Shown here piece by piece: positions 7,784-16,360 of a DNA stretch of 38,813 bases (within the stretch, counting starts at the first letter, position 1; every line of letters starts with the position of its first letter). The stretch spans positions 1-38,813 of the forward strand of contig JAFSZH010000060.1 of the NCBI GenBank assembly GCA_017455685.1, read 5' to 3'. The DNA comes from Oscillospiraceae bacterium (GTDB lineage Bacteria; Bacillota; Clostridia; Oscillospirales; Oscillospiraceae). The position numbers were made by a program, and so were the translations under genes. The notes beneath the pieces were generated by a model. That model was not told the origin of the DNA and ran no database searches. It was given only the letters and a program-made list of their open reading frames with translations.

Positions 7784-7814
7784 TTGACCTTCAAATGAGT
7801 GGAGAACCTACTAT
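7784..7814 (+). promoter_or_regulatory. MerR-type promoter (19-base spacer) of UroD-fold gene 2
   Basis: TTGACC (7784-7789) and TACTAT (7809-7814) are 19 bases apart, two more than optimum, as in promoters that MerR proteins activate by untwisting the spacer. An interrupted dyad ATGAGT (7795-7800) with ACTCAT (7817-7822) and outer CCTTGA with CAAGG encloses the -10. The ATG of UroD-fold gene 2 follows 28 bases after the -10. Activation by the divergent MerR protein is inferred. Confidence 0.75.
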
Positions 7815-7842
7815 TTACTCATCAAGGAAAGGAGGCGGCCAA

Positions 7843-9012
7843 ATGAGTCAGGAAACATATCAAACCAGACTGGATCGCATTAAGAAGGCTGTGAAACGCG
7901 AGGAACTGCCGGACCGCGTACCGGCGCTGTTTCAGTATTTCGGATGGATCATCGAATATTACGGCTATTCCCTGGCGGACTACTACCGCGACGACCCGGC
8001 CATCGCGCCGGAATGTTATCGGAAGGGCATGGAAGAATTCGGATTTGACGGCGCGTTTAATCTGAACAATGTTTCTTCCTACAAATCGACGGAGGCCATG
8101 GGCGGCGGAATGTACGCCGTGACCGAACGGGGGATCCAGGTATCCAACATCGCCACCGCGGAGGTCATGAGCGAGAACGAATATCCTCTGCTCACAAAAG
8201 ACTTTATCGGTTATCTGCGTGACTACACCATGCCCAGGAGGTTTTCCAAGCTGGCCGGGGGGAACACCGACGAAGCTCTGCAGGCCCTGAAAACGGCCCA
8301 GACGGAAAAGCTCAAGTTCCTGAGCGTCGTGGCGCCCGGCTGGGGTCAGATCGAAAAGGCAGGCTGCCCCATCATGTGGCACGCCGGCGTACTGACGCAC
8401 CCTGTGGATTTCTTGCTGGACTATCTGCGGGACTTCAAGGGCATCACCCTGGATCTTCGCCGCAGGCCGCAGGAGGTGCTGGACGCCATGGCGGTGATCC
8501 AGGATTACCTGATGAAAAACGTCTATCCCGCCTTCAAGGCCGATCCGGACTGCAAGGGGCCCTTCTGGCCAACGCATCTGGCGTGCTTCCTCAACCGCAA
8601 GCAGTTTGAAAAGTTCTATTTCCCCTATTTCAACGAAACGCTCACCTATTGCATCGACCGCAAGATCTACAGCGGCCTGATCCTGGAGGGCAACTGGGAA
8701 GCGTATTTTGACACCATGCAGGACATCCCGGACAACAATTATCTGGTGAGCACCATGGAGTTCGGTGATTTCAAGAACTTCAAGGCGCGGATGGGCAAAA
8801 AGTTCACAGTCTGCGGCGGGTTGCCCGTGAGCACCCTGGCGCTGGCCTCCCGGGAGGACTGTGTGGACCAGGTAAAGAAGATCCTGGACGACTGCGCCCC
8901 GGGCGGCGGGTTCATCCTGTCGGCGGACAAGGCACTGCTCAATGCCGGCGACGCCAAGGGTGAAAACATGAAGGCCGTGATGGAGACCCTGGAGCTTTAC
9001 GGAAAATACTGA
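7843..9012 (+). CDS. UroD/MtaA-fold protein 2
   Basis: 389-residue UroD/cobalamin-methyltransferase superfamily protein, closest in this window to the one at 1466: shared blocks are LDLRRRPQEVLDAM, ACFLNRKQFEKFYF, GLPVSTLALASREDCV, CAPGGGFILS and a terminal GDAKGEN. The methyltransferase zinc ligands are replaced: LILEG stands at the HxCG site and PGGG at PGCG. The HemE arginine loop is absent as well. ATG at 7843 follows AAAGGAGG; longer frames start upstream of the promoter. It is the first gene of a transcript with a 41-aa gene, an MFS transporter and a second carrier, which suggests catabolism or modification of an imported small acid. The reaction cannot be named. Confidence 0.88.
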   Translation: MSQETYQTRLDRIKKAVKREELPDRVPALFQYFGWIIEYYGYSLADYYRDDPAIAPECYRKGMEEFGFDGAFNLNNVSSYKSTEAMGGGMYAVTERGIQVSNIATAEVMSENEYPLLTKDFIGYLRDYTMPRRFSKLAGGNTDEALQALKTAQTEKLKFLSVVAPGWGQIEKAGCPIMWHAGVLTHPVDFLLDYLRDFKGITLDLRRRPQEVLDAMAVIQDYLMKNVYPAFKADPDCKGPFWPTHLACFLNRKQFEKFYFPYFNETLTYCIDRKIYSGLILEGNWEAYFDTMQDIPDNNYLVSTMEFGDFKNFKARMGKKFTVCGGLPVSTLALASREDCVDQVKKILDDCAPGGGFILSADKALLNAGDAKGENMKAVMETLELYGKY

Positions 9013-9026
9013 AAAGGAGAAGGATC

Positions 9027-9152
9027 ATGGAAAACAACGAAATGAAAGCACTGTTCGATCGTTTCAGGGATGAGACCTTTTCTTCCCTGCCTACGGAGGC
9101 GGCGAAAGATGCGGCGATTGCCGCATTCATCTTCGGCTTTGCCAAGCTTTGA
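9027..9152 (+). CDS. Small protein (41 aa) behind UroD-fold gene 2
   Basis: Uncharacterised small protein. ATG at 9027 lies 14 bases after the UroD-fold stop and follows AAAAGGAGAAGG, so translation is likely. The N-terminal half is charged (MENNEMKALFDRFRDE), the C-terminal third hydrophobic, ending AAIAAFIFGFAKL. The tail resembles that of the 57-aa protein at 30575 (VFAVVFGSIQM): Ala, Phe and Gly are identical and hydrophobic positions are kept, and both proteins end at the same point. This supports a small family tied to UroD-fold proteins. Function unknown. A longer frame on this strand that covers the last part belongs to a different phase and is not coding. Confidence 0.72.
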   Translation: MENNEMKALFDRFRDETFSSLPTEAAKDAAIAAFIFGFAKL

Positions 9153-9225
9153 CCGTTACGAACGCACTTCAGCGTTTCAGCGTATCCGGAAATCAAGTTA
9201 TAAAACTGAGGAAAGGGAGATAAAA

Positions 9226-10449
9226 ATGAAAAAGAAGCTTTTTTACGGTTGGATCCTTATGGTAGTCACGTTTGTGACGATGGGTCTTGTGAATTACCTC
9301 GGCGTCAGCAGCTTTGGCCTGTTCGTTGCCCCGGTTGTTAAAACCATGGGCATCAGCGCAACGGCGTTCCTTGTCTGCGCAACCATGAATTCCCTGGGCG
9401 GAATGCTGGGCGGCGCCATAGGCGGGAAGCTGCTTGATAAATACGGGCTCAAGCTCAGCGGGACCGTCGCTTCTATCCTTCTTGCGGCCGCGTTCATTGG
9501 CCTGAGCCTCGCCAAGACTCTTCCGGTGTTTTATGTCTGCTATTTTGTTATCGGTTTCTCCTCGATTGCCACCGGAACGATTTTCATTAACAAATTCGCG
9601 GCCAAATGGTTTGACAAATACCGCGGCACCGTGTCCGGCATCTGCGCTGCAGGCCAAAGCACCTTTACAGTGCTTCTCGCGTCTGTCTTTGCAAAAGACA
9701 TTCAGGCAGCTGGGTATTCTCACACCTATCGGATTATCGCTTACATTCTTGCGGGCGTCGCAGTCGCAAATCTCCTCTTCATGAAGAACGATCCCTCGGA
9801 CGTCGGACAATACCCCGACGGCGGCGATGCCTCGAGCGGTGAAAAGAAGGCTATGCAGCTGACGGGCATGACGGCAAAGGAGGCCATGAAGACCTCCGCC
9901 TTCTGGCTCATCGTCATCGGCTTCGGCGTGCTGAACATTGCCTCGCTCGGCGTGATCCAGACGTATAATGCGCATTTCCAGAGCGTTGGGTATCCTGCGG
10001 TCATCGCGGCTATTTCAGCAACGACGTACGGCGTTGCAGGCATCGTTGCGCGGGTGCTTTGGGGCAGAATCGCGGACAAGGTCAATTATAAATTCGCGAC
10101 GGCGATCGGCGGGGTCATTTTTATTGCAGCCGTTCTGTATCTTTCTTTCGTGAAGAGCGCCGTATCCAATACCCCGCTGTACATCTTCGGCATCCTCTTT
10201 GCCCTCGGCAACGGCTATATTTGGGCGCTGATGGTCAAATTTGTCGGCAACAACTTCGGAACAAGAGCTTTTGGGCAGCTCAACGGATATATCATGACGG
10301 CTATGATGGCTGGCGCAATGCTGGGTTCTCCCATAGCCGGAGCTATTTTCGACAAAACCGGGTCCTACTCTACAGCATATTTGCTATTCGGAGCGATCGC
10401 TGCTGTGGCTACTGTTATGATGGTGGCGGCAAAGAAGCCGAAATCCTGA
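9226..10449 (+). CDS. MFS transporter, oxalate/formate antiporter-like
   Basis: 407-residue major facilitator with about 12 membrane helices, of the OFA/monocarboxylate-like group: FYGWILMVVTFVTMGLVNYLG opening, the loop GGKLLDKYGLK between helices 2 and 3, KWFDKYRGTVSGICAAGQS, and GRIADKVNYK in the second half. The central loop near residues 195-215 is hydrophilic (DPSDVGQYPDGG is typical of the group). ATG at 9226 follows GGGAGA. It lies 73 bases after the small gene of UroD cassette 2, in the same direction and with no terminator between. Substrate is probably an organic acid or methylated small acid, by family and context. Base composition is less GC-rich than in the flanking housekeeping genes. 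Confidence 0.88.
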   Translation: MKKKLFYGWILMVVTFVTMGLVNYLGVSSFGLFVAPVVKTMGISATAFLVCATMNSLGGMLGGAIGGKLLDKYGLKLSGTVASILLAAAFIGLSLAKTLPVFYVCYFVIGFSSIATGTIFINKFAAKWFDKYRGTVSGICAAGQSTFTVLLASVFAKDIQAAGYSHTYRIIAYILAGVAVANLLFMKNDPSDVGQYPDGGDASSGEKKAMQLTGMTAKEAMKTSAFWLIVIGFGVLNIASLGVIQTYNAHFQSVGYPAVIAAISATTYGVAGIVARVLWGRIADKVNYKFATAIGGVIFIAAVLYLSFVKSAVSNTPLYIFGILFALGNGYIWALMVKFVGNNFGTRAFGQLNGYIMTAMMAGAMLGSPIAGAIFDKTGSYSTAYLLFGAIAAVATVMMVAAKKPKS

Positions 10450-10505
10450 ATACAGCAGCCGTTTGACGCCCGCATGATTACTCCCATGGAAGAAAGGGGA
10501 TTCAA

Positions 10506-11954
10506 ATGAAACAAGGCTTGCTGGATATCAAAGGAAAACTCGCAGATCCCTTCTCTTGGAGAATAGTCATCTCAATCATTATTACCGCAGCATGCATTAT
10601 CATAGGAAACGCGCTGCCTCTTGACGCGTTCGGGGAAAGCACAGGACTGGCGTTGGGCTTTTTCGTCGGGTTCGTGTCAATGTTCATCATTAATCCATGG
10701 TCATTGGTCGTTTCCTCGATTCTGATGGTGATAACTGGTTATATGCTTGGATTCTGGACCTGGCCAGAGTTTCAGGCGTCTACGGGAACGTCCTCCTTTT
10801 TACAGCTTTTATGCATGATGGTCGTCGCGCTTGGTGCGGAGACAACGCCTGTTGGGCGAAGGATAGCGCTGACCATGCTGAAAAAATGGGGAAAAAAGCC
10901 CGTTACAATGGTTGTTGTATTCGGCGCATTGTCTGCGATCCTGTCCTCCGTGGTCTCAGACAACGCAGTAATGATCCTTATGGCCAGCATTGCCAACAAC
11001 ATGCTTTTGACCATGGAGGAAAAGCCCGGAGAATCCAGGCTCGGAAGGGCGATTATTACGGTGATCTGCGCCGGTTCGTTCCTGGGCGGAAGCATTCTGA
11101 TCAGCGGTGCACCGCTTGGAAATACATACGCAATATCTCTTATGAAAGCCGCCTCCGGAGGCATTGGCGGTATCTCCTTCCGGCAATGGGCGGCCATGGG
11201 GATCCCTGCTTTTATCGTAGTGGCAATCCCTCTCGGATTGATTTATGCAAAGTGCAACAAACTAAGCAATCATAATCAAACGAGCACCGTATCCGATGAT
11301 TATTACGACAAGCTTTTGAAAGAACTTGGGCCAATAGACGGATCAGAAATTCGGTGGATACTGATCACGCTTACTATGGTTGTTCTCCTGCTGATGAACT
11401 ACCATGGAACAATCGTCCCCTTGGCGTGCGCCGCAGCCAGCATTATGCCCATGATCGGCACCATGAGGGACGTCGACATGTTCAAGAGGATCCCTTGGTT
11501 CATCCTTATGGCCGTGTATTTCATGACCATCTTCGGGACTCTGTTTTCAAATACAGGTCTCGGAAACTTTATCGGAACGCTGATCAGTCCGATCATGAGA
11601 GGCCTCTCGCCGTACGCATTCTCTGTGATCGGGTGCTTGATCGGAGTGACCCTGGTCAACATTTGCGTGAACGGGCAGCTAGCTATGTACCCGTTGGTGA
11701 TAGGAGTGCTGACGCCGATCTGCGTAAGTCTCGGGTATAACCCCTCTGTTGTTATGTGGCCGGTGATCTGCTGCCTGGCATTCTTCGTAATCATCATGCT
11801 CAATAAAGAAATGCTTATTACAAAGGGATACGGCTGGTGGAACACAAAGGATGGATTACTTCCCGGGACATTGTCTGGGATAATGCTCTCTTTTGTCTTT
11901 CCGCTCTCTGCAATAGTCATCGGGCCGCTTGTCGGATTGCCCCTGTATTTGTAA
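10506..11954 (+). CDS. Ion transporter superfamily carrier (DASS/SLC13-like)
   Basis: 482-residue membrane carrier with about 11-12 helices and an inverted-repeat plan of the ion transporter superfamily (DASS, ArsB, NhaD relatives). The two half-site regions are visible as ILSSVVSDNAVMILMASIANN (landmark SDNAVM) near residue 155 and VTLVNICVNGQLAMYP near residue 385, where DASS proteins have SNT motifs; here they read SDN and VNG, so the ion site may differ. A hydrophilic loop with SDDYYDKLLKELGP lies at about 260-280. ATG at 10506 follows AAAGGGG. Probably in one transcript with the MFS gene (56-base gap), ended by the terminator at 12053. Substrate likely a carboxylate; not certain. Confidence 0.78.
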   Translation: MKQGLLDIKGKLADPFSWRIVISIIITAACIIIGNALPLDAFGESTGLALGFFVGFVSMFIINPWSLVVSSILMVITGYMLGFWTWPEFQASTGTSSFLQLLCMMVVALGAETTPVGRRIALTMLKKWGKKPVTMVVVFGALSAILSSVVSDNAVMILMASIANNMLLTMEEKPGESRLGRAIITVICAGSFLGGSILISGAPLGNTYAISLMKAASGGIGGISFRQWAAMGIPAFIVVAIPLGLIYAKCNKLSNHNQTSTVSDDYYDKLLKELGPIDGSEIRWILITLTMVVLLLMNYHGTIVPLACAAASIMPMIGTMRDVDMFKRIPWFILMAVYFMTIFGTLFSNTGLGNFIGTLISPIMRGLSPYAFSVIGCLIGVTLVNICVNGQLAMYPLVIGVLTPICVSLGYNPSVVMWPVICCLAFFVIIMLNKEMLITKGYGWWNTKDGLLPGTLSGIMLSFVFPLSAIVIGPLVGLPLYL

Positions 11955-12052
11955 TTCATTCTATAGCCGTTTTGGTATGAATGCCGACACGAGCGTGTAT
12001 GGAAATCCGAATAAACGGCAGATGAACGGATTACGGAACAAAAAACTCAAAA

Positions 12053-12098
12053 AGAGCAAGCCCTCCGCCATTCCAAAGCGGAGGGCTTGCTCTTTTTT
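12053..12098. terminator. Bidirectional terminator between convergent operons
   Basis: AGAGCAAGCCCTCCGC and GCGGAGGGCTTGCTCT form a perfect 16-bp stem around a 9-base loop, with T-runs on both strands (TTTTTT at 12093-12098 on plus; CTTTTTGAGTTTTTT on minus). It ends the transporter operon from the left and the ABC exporter operon from the right. Confidence 0.92.
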
Positions 12099-12162
12099 CT
12101 TCATTTCAGTCACTGCCATGCGCCGTTGACATACAACGAGTGGGGTGATGGTGATGGCGCAT

Positions 12163-14043
12163 TCACGAAGCGGCGTTGGAGCCGGTGTAGAGCTGGTAGT
12201 ACCGGCCCTTCCTGGCGATGAGCTCCTCGTGGGTGCCCCGCTCGATGATGCGGCCCTGCTCCAGCACCATGATGCAGTCGCTGTTGCGGACCGTGGAGAG
12301 CCGGTGGGCGATCACGAAGGTGGTGCGGCCCTTCATCAGCGCGTCCATGGCCTTCTGCACCAGCGCCTCGGTGCGGGTGTCGATGGAGGAGGTGGCCTCG
12401 TCCAGCACCATCACCGGGGGATCGGCCACCGCCGCCCGGGCGATGGAGAGCATCTGCCGCTCGCCCTGGGACAGGCTGCTGCCGTTGCCGTTGATATAGG
12501 TGTTGTAGCCCTCGGGCAGGCGGCGGATGAAGCTGTCCGCGTTGGCCAGCCGGGCCGCGGCCATGCACTCCTCGTCCGTGGCGTCCAGCCGCCCGTAGCG
12601 GATGTTGTCCATGATGGTGCCGGAGAACAGCTGGGTGTCCTGGAGCACCATGCCCAGGGACGAGCGGAGGGAGGGCTTTTTGATCTTCTGGATGTTGATG
12701 CCATCGTAGCGGATCTTGCCGTCGGCGATGTCGTAAAACCGGTTGAGCAGGATGGTGATGGTGGTCTTGCCCGCGCCGGTGGAGCCCACAAAGGCGATCT
12801 TCTGGCCCGGGTCCGCCCGGAGGGAGATGTCGTGGAGCACGGTCTTCTTCCCGTCGTAGGAGAAATCCACGTCCAGCATGGTGATCTCCCCGGCCAGGGG
12901 GGTGTAGGTAAGGGTGCCGTCCCCGTGGGGGTGCTTCCAGGCCCAGAGCCCGGTGTGCTCGGCGGTCTCGGTCAGCTCGCCGTTCTCGTTCCGGCGGGCG
13001 TTGACCAGCTCCACGTAGCCCTCGTCCTGTTCGGAGGGCTCGTCCATCAGCGCGAAGATCCGCTCCGCGCCGGCCATGGCCATGACCAGGGAGTTGACCT
13101 GCATGGAGATCTGAGTCACGGGCCGGGAGAAGTTCCGGTTCAGCGTCAGGAAGGATACCAGCGTGCCCAGGGACAGGCTGATCCAGTTGCCGATGGACAG
13201 CACCGCGCCGATCACCGCCAGCAGCACGTAGGTGATGTTGCCGATGCTGCCGTTGACGGGCATGAGGATGTTGGCGATGCCGTTGGCCTTGACGGAGCTC
13301 TCCCGGAGCTGCTCGTTGAGCGCATCGAATTCCCGGATGGCGGCCCGCTCATGGCTGAACACCTTGACAACCCGCTGGCCCTCCAGCATTTCCTCCACGA
13401 AGGCGTTCTCCTTGCCCAGGTCGATCTGGCGCTGGACGAAGTATTTCCGGGACATGCCGCCCAGCTTGCCGGAGACGCCGATCTGCACGGCGATCATCAC
13501 CAGCGAGACCAGGGTCAGGGGGATGCTCATGCGCACCATGCTGATAAAGGTGACCACCACGGTGATCAGGGAGGTGACCACCTGGGGGATGGTCTGCCCG
13601 ATGAGCTGGCGCATGGTGTCCACGTCGTTGGAGTAGATGGACATGATGTCGCCCCGCTCGTGGGTGTCGAAATACCGGATGGGCAGGGTCTGCATGTGGT
13701 CGAAGAGCTCGTTGCGCAGCCGCTCCATGGTGCCCTGGGACACGGCGATCATCAGCCAGTTCTGCACGTAGGAGGCCAGAATGCCGATGCTCAGTATCCC
13801 GGCCAGCCGCAGGATGGCCCTGGCCAGCGGGGCGAAGTCATGGCTGTGGGCGTTGACCATGGGGAGGATATAGTCGTCGATGAGGGTCTGCATGAACAGG
13901 GTGCTCTGGAGGGTGGCCACGGCGGTGATCAGGATGCACAGCACCACCAGGATCAGGCGGACGCGGTAGCCCTCGACCATGTAGCCCAGCGCCCGGCTGA
14001 GGGTGCTCCGGTTCAGATGGGGGACCTGTTTCTTTTCATCCAT
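12163..14043 (-). CDS. ABC exporter half-transporter, catalytic-Glu subunit
   Basis: 626-residue fused membrane/ATPase half of a type IV ABC exporter. Six-helix domain in about residues 1-330, ATPase in about 365-600 with Walker A GSTGAGKTT, Walker B MVLDEATSSID with the catalytic Glu, and H-loop VIAHRLSTV. The signature is SLSQGE rather than LSGGQ. The partner at 14061 has the opposite pattern, so the two form a heterodimer with one working and one degenerate ATP site, as in TM287/288 and BmrCD (family knowledge). There is an insert of about 40 residues before the ATPase domain. Third gene of a MarR-led operon; 17 bases behind its partner with AGGAGG. Drug, peptide or lipid export is likely. 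Confidence 0.95.
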   Translation of the reverse strand: MDEKKQVPHLNRSTLSRALGYMVEGYRVRLILVVLCILITAVATLQSTLFMQTLIDDYILPMVNAHSHDFAPLARAILRLAGILSIGILASYVQNWLMIAVSQGTMERLRNELFDHMQTLPIRYFDTHERGDIMSIYSNDVDTMRQLIGQTIPQVVTSLITVVVTFISMVRMSIPLTLVSLVMIAVQIGVSGKLGGMSRKYFVQRQIDLGKENAFVEEMLEGQRVVKVFSHERAAIREFDALNEQLRESSVKANGIANILMPVNGSIGNITYVLLAVIGAVLSIGNWISLSLGTLVSFLTLNRNFSRPVTQISMQVNSLVMAMAGAERIFALMDEPSEQDEGYVELVNARRNENGELTETAEHTGLWAWKHPHGDGTLTYTPLAGEITMLDVDFSYDGKKTVLHDISLRADPGQKIAFVGSTGAGKTTITILLNRFYDIADGKIRYDGINIQKIKKPSLRSSLGMVLQDTQLFSGTIMDNIRYGRLDATDEECMAAARLANADSFIRRLPEGYNTYINGNGSSLSQGERQMLSIARAAVADPPVMVLDEATSSIDTRTEALVQKAMDALMKGRTTFVIAHRLSTVRNSDCIMVLEQGRIIERGTHEELIARKGRYYQLYTGSNAAS

Positions 14044-14060
14044 GTCGGCGTCCTCCTTTC

Positions 14061-15806
14061 TCAGACGGCCTGGGGCTCGTCGAAGTCCCCGCCGTCCCGT
14101 GTCTGCATCTCGTAGATCTCCTGGTAGAGCGGATTGGTCCGCAGCAGGTTCTCATGGGTGTCGAAGCCGGTGATCTTCCCGTCGTCCATGACAATGATCC
14201 TGTCCGCGTCCCGGACGCTGGCGATCCGCTGGGCGATGATGATCTTGGTGGTGTCGGGGATCACCGTGCGGAAGGCCCTGCGGATCCGGGCGTCGGTGGC
14301 GGTGTCCACCGCGGAGGTGGAGTCGTCCAGCACCAGGATCTTCGGGGATTTCAGCAGGGCCCGGGCGATGCACAGCCGCTGCTTCTGCCCGCCGGAGAAG
14401 TTGCTGCCGCCCTGTTCCACTCGGCTGTCGTAGCCGTCGGGCAGCTTGTCGATGAATTCGTCGGCGCAGGCCAGCGCGCAGGCCGCCCGGCACTCCTCCA
14501 GCGTGGCGTCGGCCTTGCCCCAGCGCAGGTTGGACAGGACCGTGCCAGAAAAGAGCACGTTTTTCTGCAGCACCACGGAGACGCTGTTCCGCAGCGCGGT
14601 GAGGTCGTACTCCCGCACGTCCCGGCCGCCTACCTTCACGCTGCCTTCCGCAACGTCGTACAGCCGGGAGAGCAGGCCCACCAGAGAGGACTTGCCCGAG
14701 CCGGTGCCGCCGATGATGCCGATGGTCTCGCCGGAGCGGATGTGGAGATCCACGTCCCTGAGCACCGGCTCGCCGCCGGCGTGGTAGCGGAAGGTCACGT
14801 TGTCAAAGTCGATGCTGCCGTCCTCGATGACCTTGACGCCGTTTTTGGGGTTTTCCAGATCCGGGGCCTCGGAGAGCACCTCGGCGATCCGGCGGACCCC
14901 CGCCAGCGCCATGGAGGAAAACACCAGGATCATGGACAGCATCATCAGACTGATGAGGATCTGCATCACGTAGGTGAACATGCTGGTGAGCTCGCCGGTA
15001 GTGAAGCGGCCACCCACGATCTGTTTCGCGCCGAACCAGCTCAGGGAGAGGATGCAGCCGAAGACCACAAAGTTCATCAGCGGGGCGTTGAAGGCGATGG
15101 CCTTCTGGGCCATTTCAAAAATATGGCGCAGGTTGCGGGTGGCCCGGTTGAACTTTTCCTTTTCGTAGTCCTCCCGAACGTAAGCCTTGACCACCCGGGC
15201 CGCGGCCACGTTTTCCTCCACGCTGCTGTTGAGCGCGTCGTACTTCTGGAAGGCCTGGCGGAAATACTTGGTGGCGTAGAGATGGATAAAGGCCAGGCCG
15301 ATCCCCAGCACCGGGATGGCCGCCAGGAAGATCAGACTCATGGAGGGGCTGGTGATCACGCACATGACGACGGCCGTCACCAGCATCACCGGGGTCCGGG
15401 TGCCGATGCGGATGGCCATCTGAAAGGCGTTCTGCAGGTTGCTCACGTCTGTGGTCATCCGGGTCACGAGACTGGCGGTGGTGAACCGGTCGATGTTGGC
15501 AAAGGAATACTTCTGGATCTTCCGGTACATGGCGGCCCGCACGTTGGTGGCAAAGCCGCCCGCCGCGGCGGCGGCGCAGCGGCCCGAGGCCACGCCCGTG
15601 GCCAGCATCAGCAGCGCCAGCAGCACCATGATGCCGCCGTATTTCCAGATGGCGGCCACGTCCCGGGCCTGGATGCCCAGGTCGATGAGACGGGCGATCA
15701 CGTAGGGGATCAGCACGTCGAAGACCACCTCCAGGATGGTGAAAATGATCCCCAGGATGGTGGGCCTCTTATATTGCTTCAATTCTTTCAGTATGGTTTT
15801 GATCAT
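14061..15806 (-). CDS. ABC exporter half-transporter, degenerate-site subunit
   Basis: 581-residue fused membrane/ATPase half, partner of the protein at 12163. Six-helix domain in residues 1-320; ATPase with Walker A GGTGSGKSS, canonical signature NFSGGQKQR, but Walker B ILVLDDSTSAVD has Asp in place of the catalytic Glu and the H-loop reads IIAQRIASV with Gln for His. The weak Walker B and H-loop here, combined with the odd signature of the partner, define the non-hydrolysing site of a heterodimeric exporter. Its ATG overlaps the MarR stop by four bases (ATGA), so translation is coupled; AAAGGAG lies upstream. Confidence 0.95.
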   Translation of the reverse strand: MIKTILKELKQYKRPTILGIIFTILEVVFDVLIPYVIARLIDLGIQARDVAAIWKYGGIMVLLALLMLATGVASGRCAAAAAGGFATNVRAAMYRKIQKYSFANIDRFTTASLVTRMTTDVSNLQNAFQMAIRIGTRTPVMLVTAVVMCVITSPSMSLIFLAAIPVLGIGLAFIHLYATKYFRQAFQKYDALNSSVEENVAAARVVKAYVREDYEKEKFNRATRNLRHIFEMAQKAIAFNAPLMNFVVFGCILSLSWFGAKQIVGGRFTTGELTSMFTYVMQILISLMMLSMILVFSSMALAGVRRIAEVLSEAPDLENPKNGVKVIEDGSIDFDNVTFRYHAGGEPVLRDVDLHIRSGETIGIIGGTGSGKSSLVGLLSRLYDVAEGSVKVGGRDVREYDLTALRNSVSVVLQKNVLFSGTVLSNLRWGKADATLEECRAACALACADEFIDKLPDGYDSRVEQGGSNFSGGQKQRLCIARALLKSPKILVLDDSTSAVDTATDARIRRAFRTVIPDTTKIIIAQRIASVRDADRIIVMDDGKITGFDTHENLLRTNPLYQEIYEMQTRDGGDFDEPQAV

Positions 15807-16264
15807 CGATCGCGGCTCCTTTCGCCCTCCGGGTCTTTGCTGCTCTCCTCGTCCTGCAGATTGCGGTACACCACGCCCAGCAGCCGCTCCAGCTCCGCCT
15901 GTTCGGCGTCGGTCAGCCCGGCCACCATCTGGGCGCCGTGGGCCTTCAGCTTGTCCACCGCCCGACGGCTGAGGACAAGCCCCTGCTCCGTCAGCCGGAT
16001 CAGCTTGATGCGCTTGTCCGTGGGGTGCTGCAGCGCCTCCACGTAGCCCTTGCTCTCCAGCCGCTGGGCGATGCCCGCCATGGTGGCCTGGGCCACGCAG
16101 AAGTGGCGTTCCAGCTCCTTGAGCTCGGCGGTGTGGTCCTCCCGGGCGGAGAGATACAGCAGCGCGTGGTGTTGGGAGAGCGTCAGGTCCATCTCCTGCA
16201 GGTCGCTGTTGGCCTGCCGCTGGATGGCCTCGTGGATCTGTTTGAGTTTCCAGCCCAATGACAT
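15803..16264 (-). CDS. MarR family regulator of the ABC exporter
   Basis: 153-residue winged-helix regulator. DLTLSQHHALLYLS and TAELKELERHFCVAQATMAGIAQRLESKGYV form the helix-turn-helix (landmarks LSQHHAL, QATMAGIAQRLE), followed by the wing HPTDKRIKLIRLTEQG and a C-terminal dimer helix. A cysteine in the recognition region (HFCVAQ) is noted; redox sensing is not implied. ATG at 16264 has GGAGG nine bases upstream; an earlier in-frame ATG would lie in the promoter. It leads the exporter operon and probably represses it through the 38-bp palindrome on the promoter, with release by an exported compound. Confidence 0.92.
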   Translation of the reverse strand: MSLGWKLKQIHEAIQRQANSDLQEMDLTLSQHHALLYLSAREDHTAELKELERHFCVAQATMAGIAQRLESKGYVEALQHPTDKRIKLIRLTEQGLVLSRRAVDKLKAHGAQMVAGLTDAEQAELERLLGVVYRNLQDEESSKDPEGERSRDR

Positions 16265-16294
16265 GCTCCGCTGCCTCCTTACAGTAATGGCAAC

Positions 16295-16340
16295 AGTATA
16301 ATAAATCAAACGCACGCTGTCAATAGCGTGCGTTTGATTT
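16295..16340 (-). promoter_or_regulatory. MarR operon promoter with 38-bp palindromic operator
   Basis: On the minus strand TTGACA (16318-16323) and TATACT (16295-16300) are 17 bases apart, near consensus. The perfect inverted repeat AAATCAAACGCACGCT (16303-16318) / AGCGTGCGTTTGATTT (16325-16340), with a 6-base centre, covers the -35 and the spacer. It is the probable MarR operator, so the operon is autoregulated. It could also form a hairpin downstream of the UPF0210 gene, but no T-run follows. Confidence 0.85.
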
Positions 16341-16360
16341 TATAATGTTTTTCGATCGGA

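Noticed and set aside
12145-14115. Long plus-strand reading frame of about 650 codons opposite the ABC exporter
   Set aside because: Translation is His/Gly/Gln/Val-rich low-complexity of the type seen on the antisense of GC-rich genes; the minus strand has complete ABC motifs.
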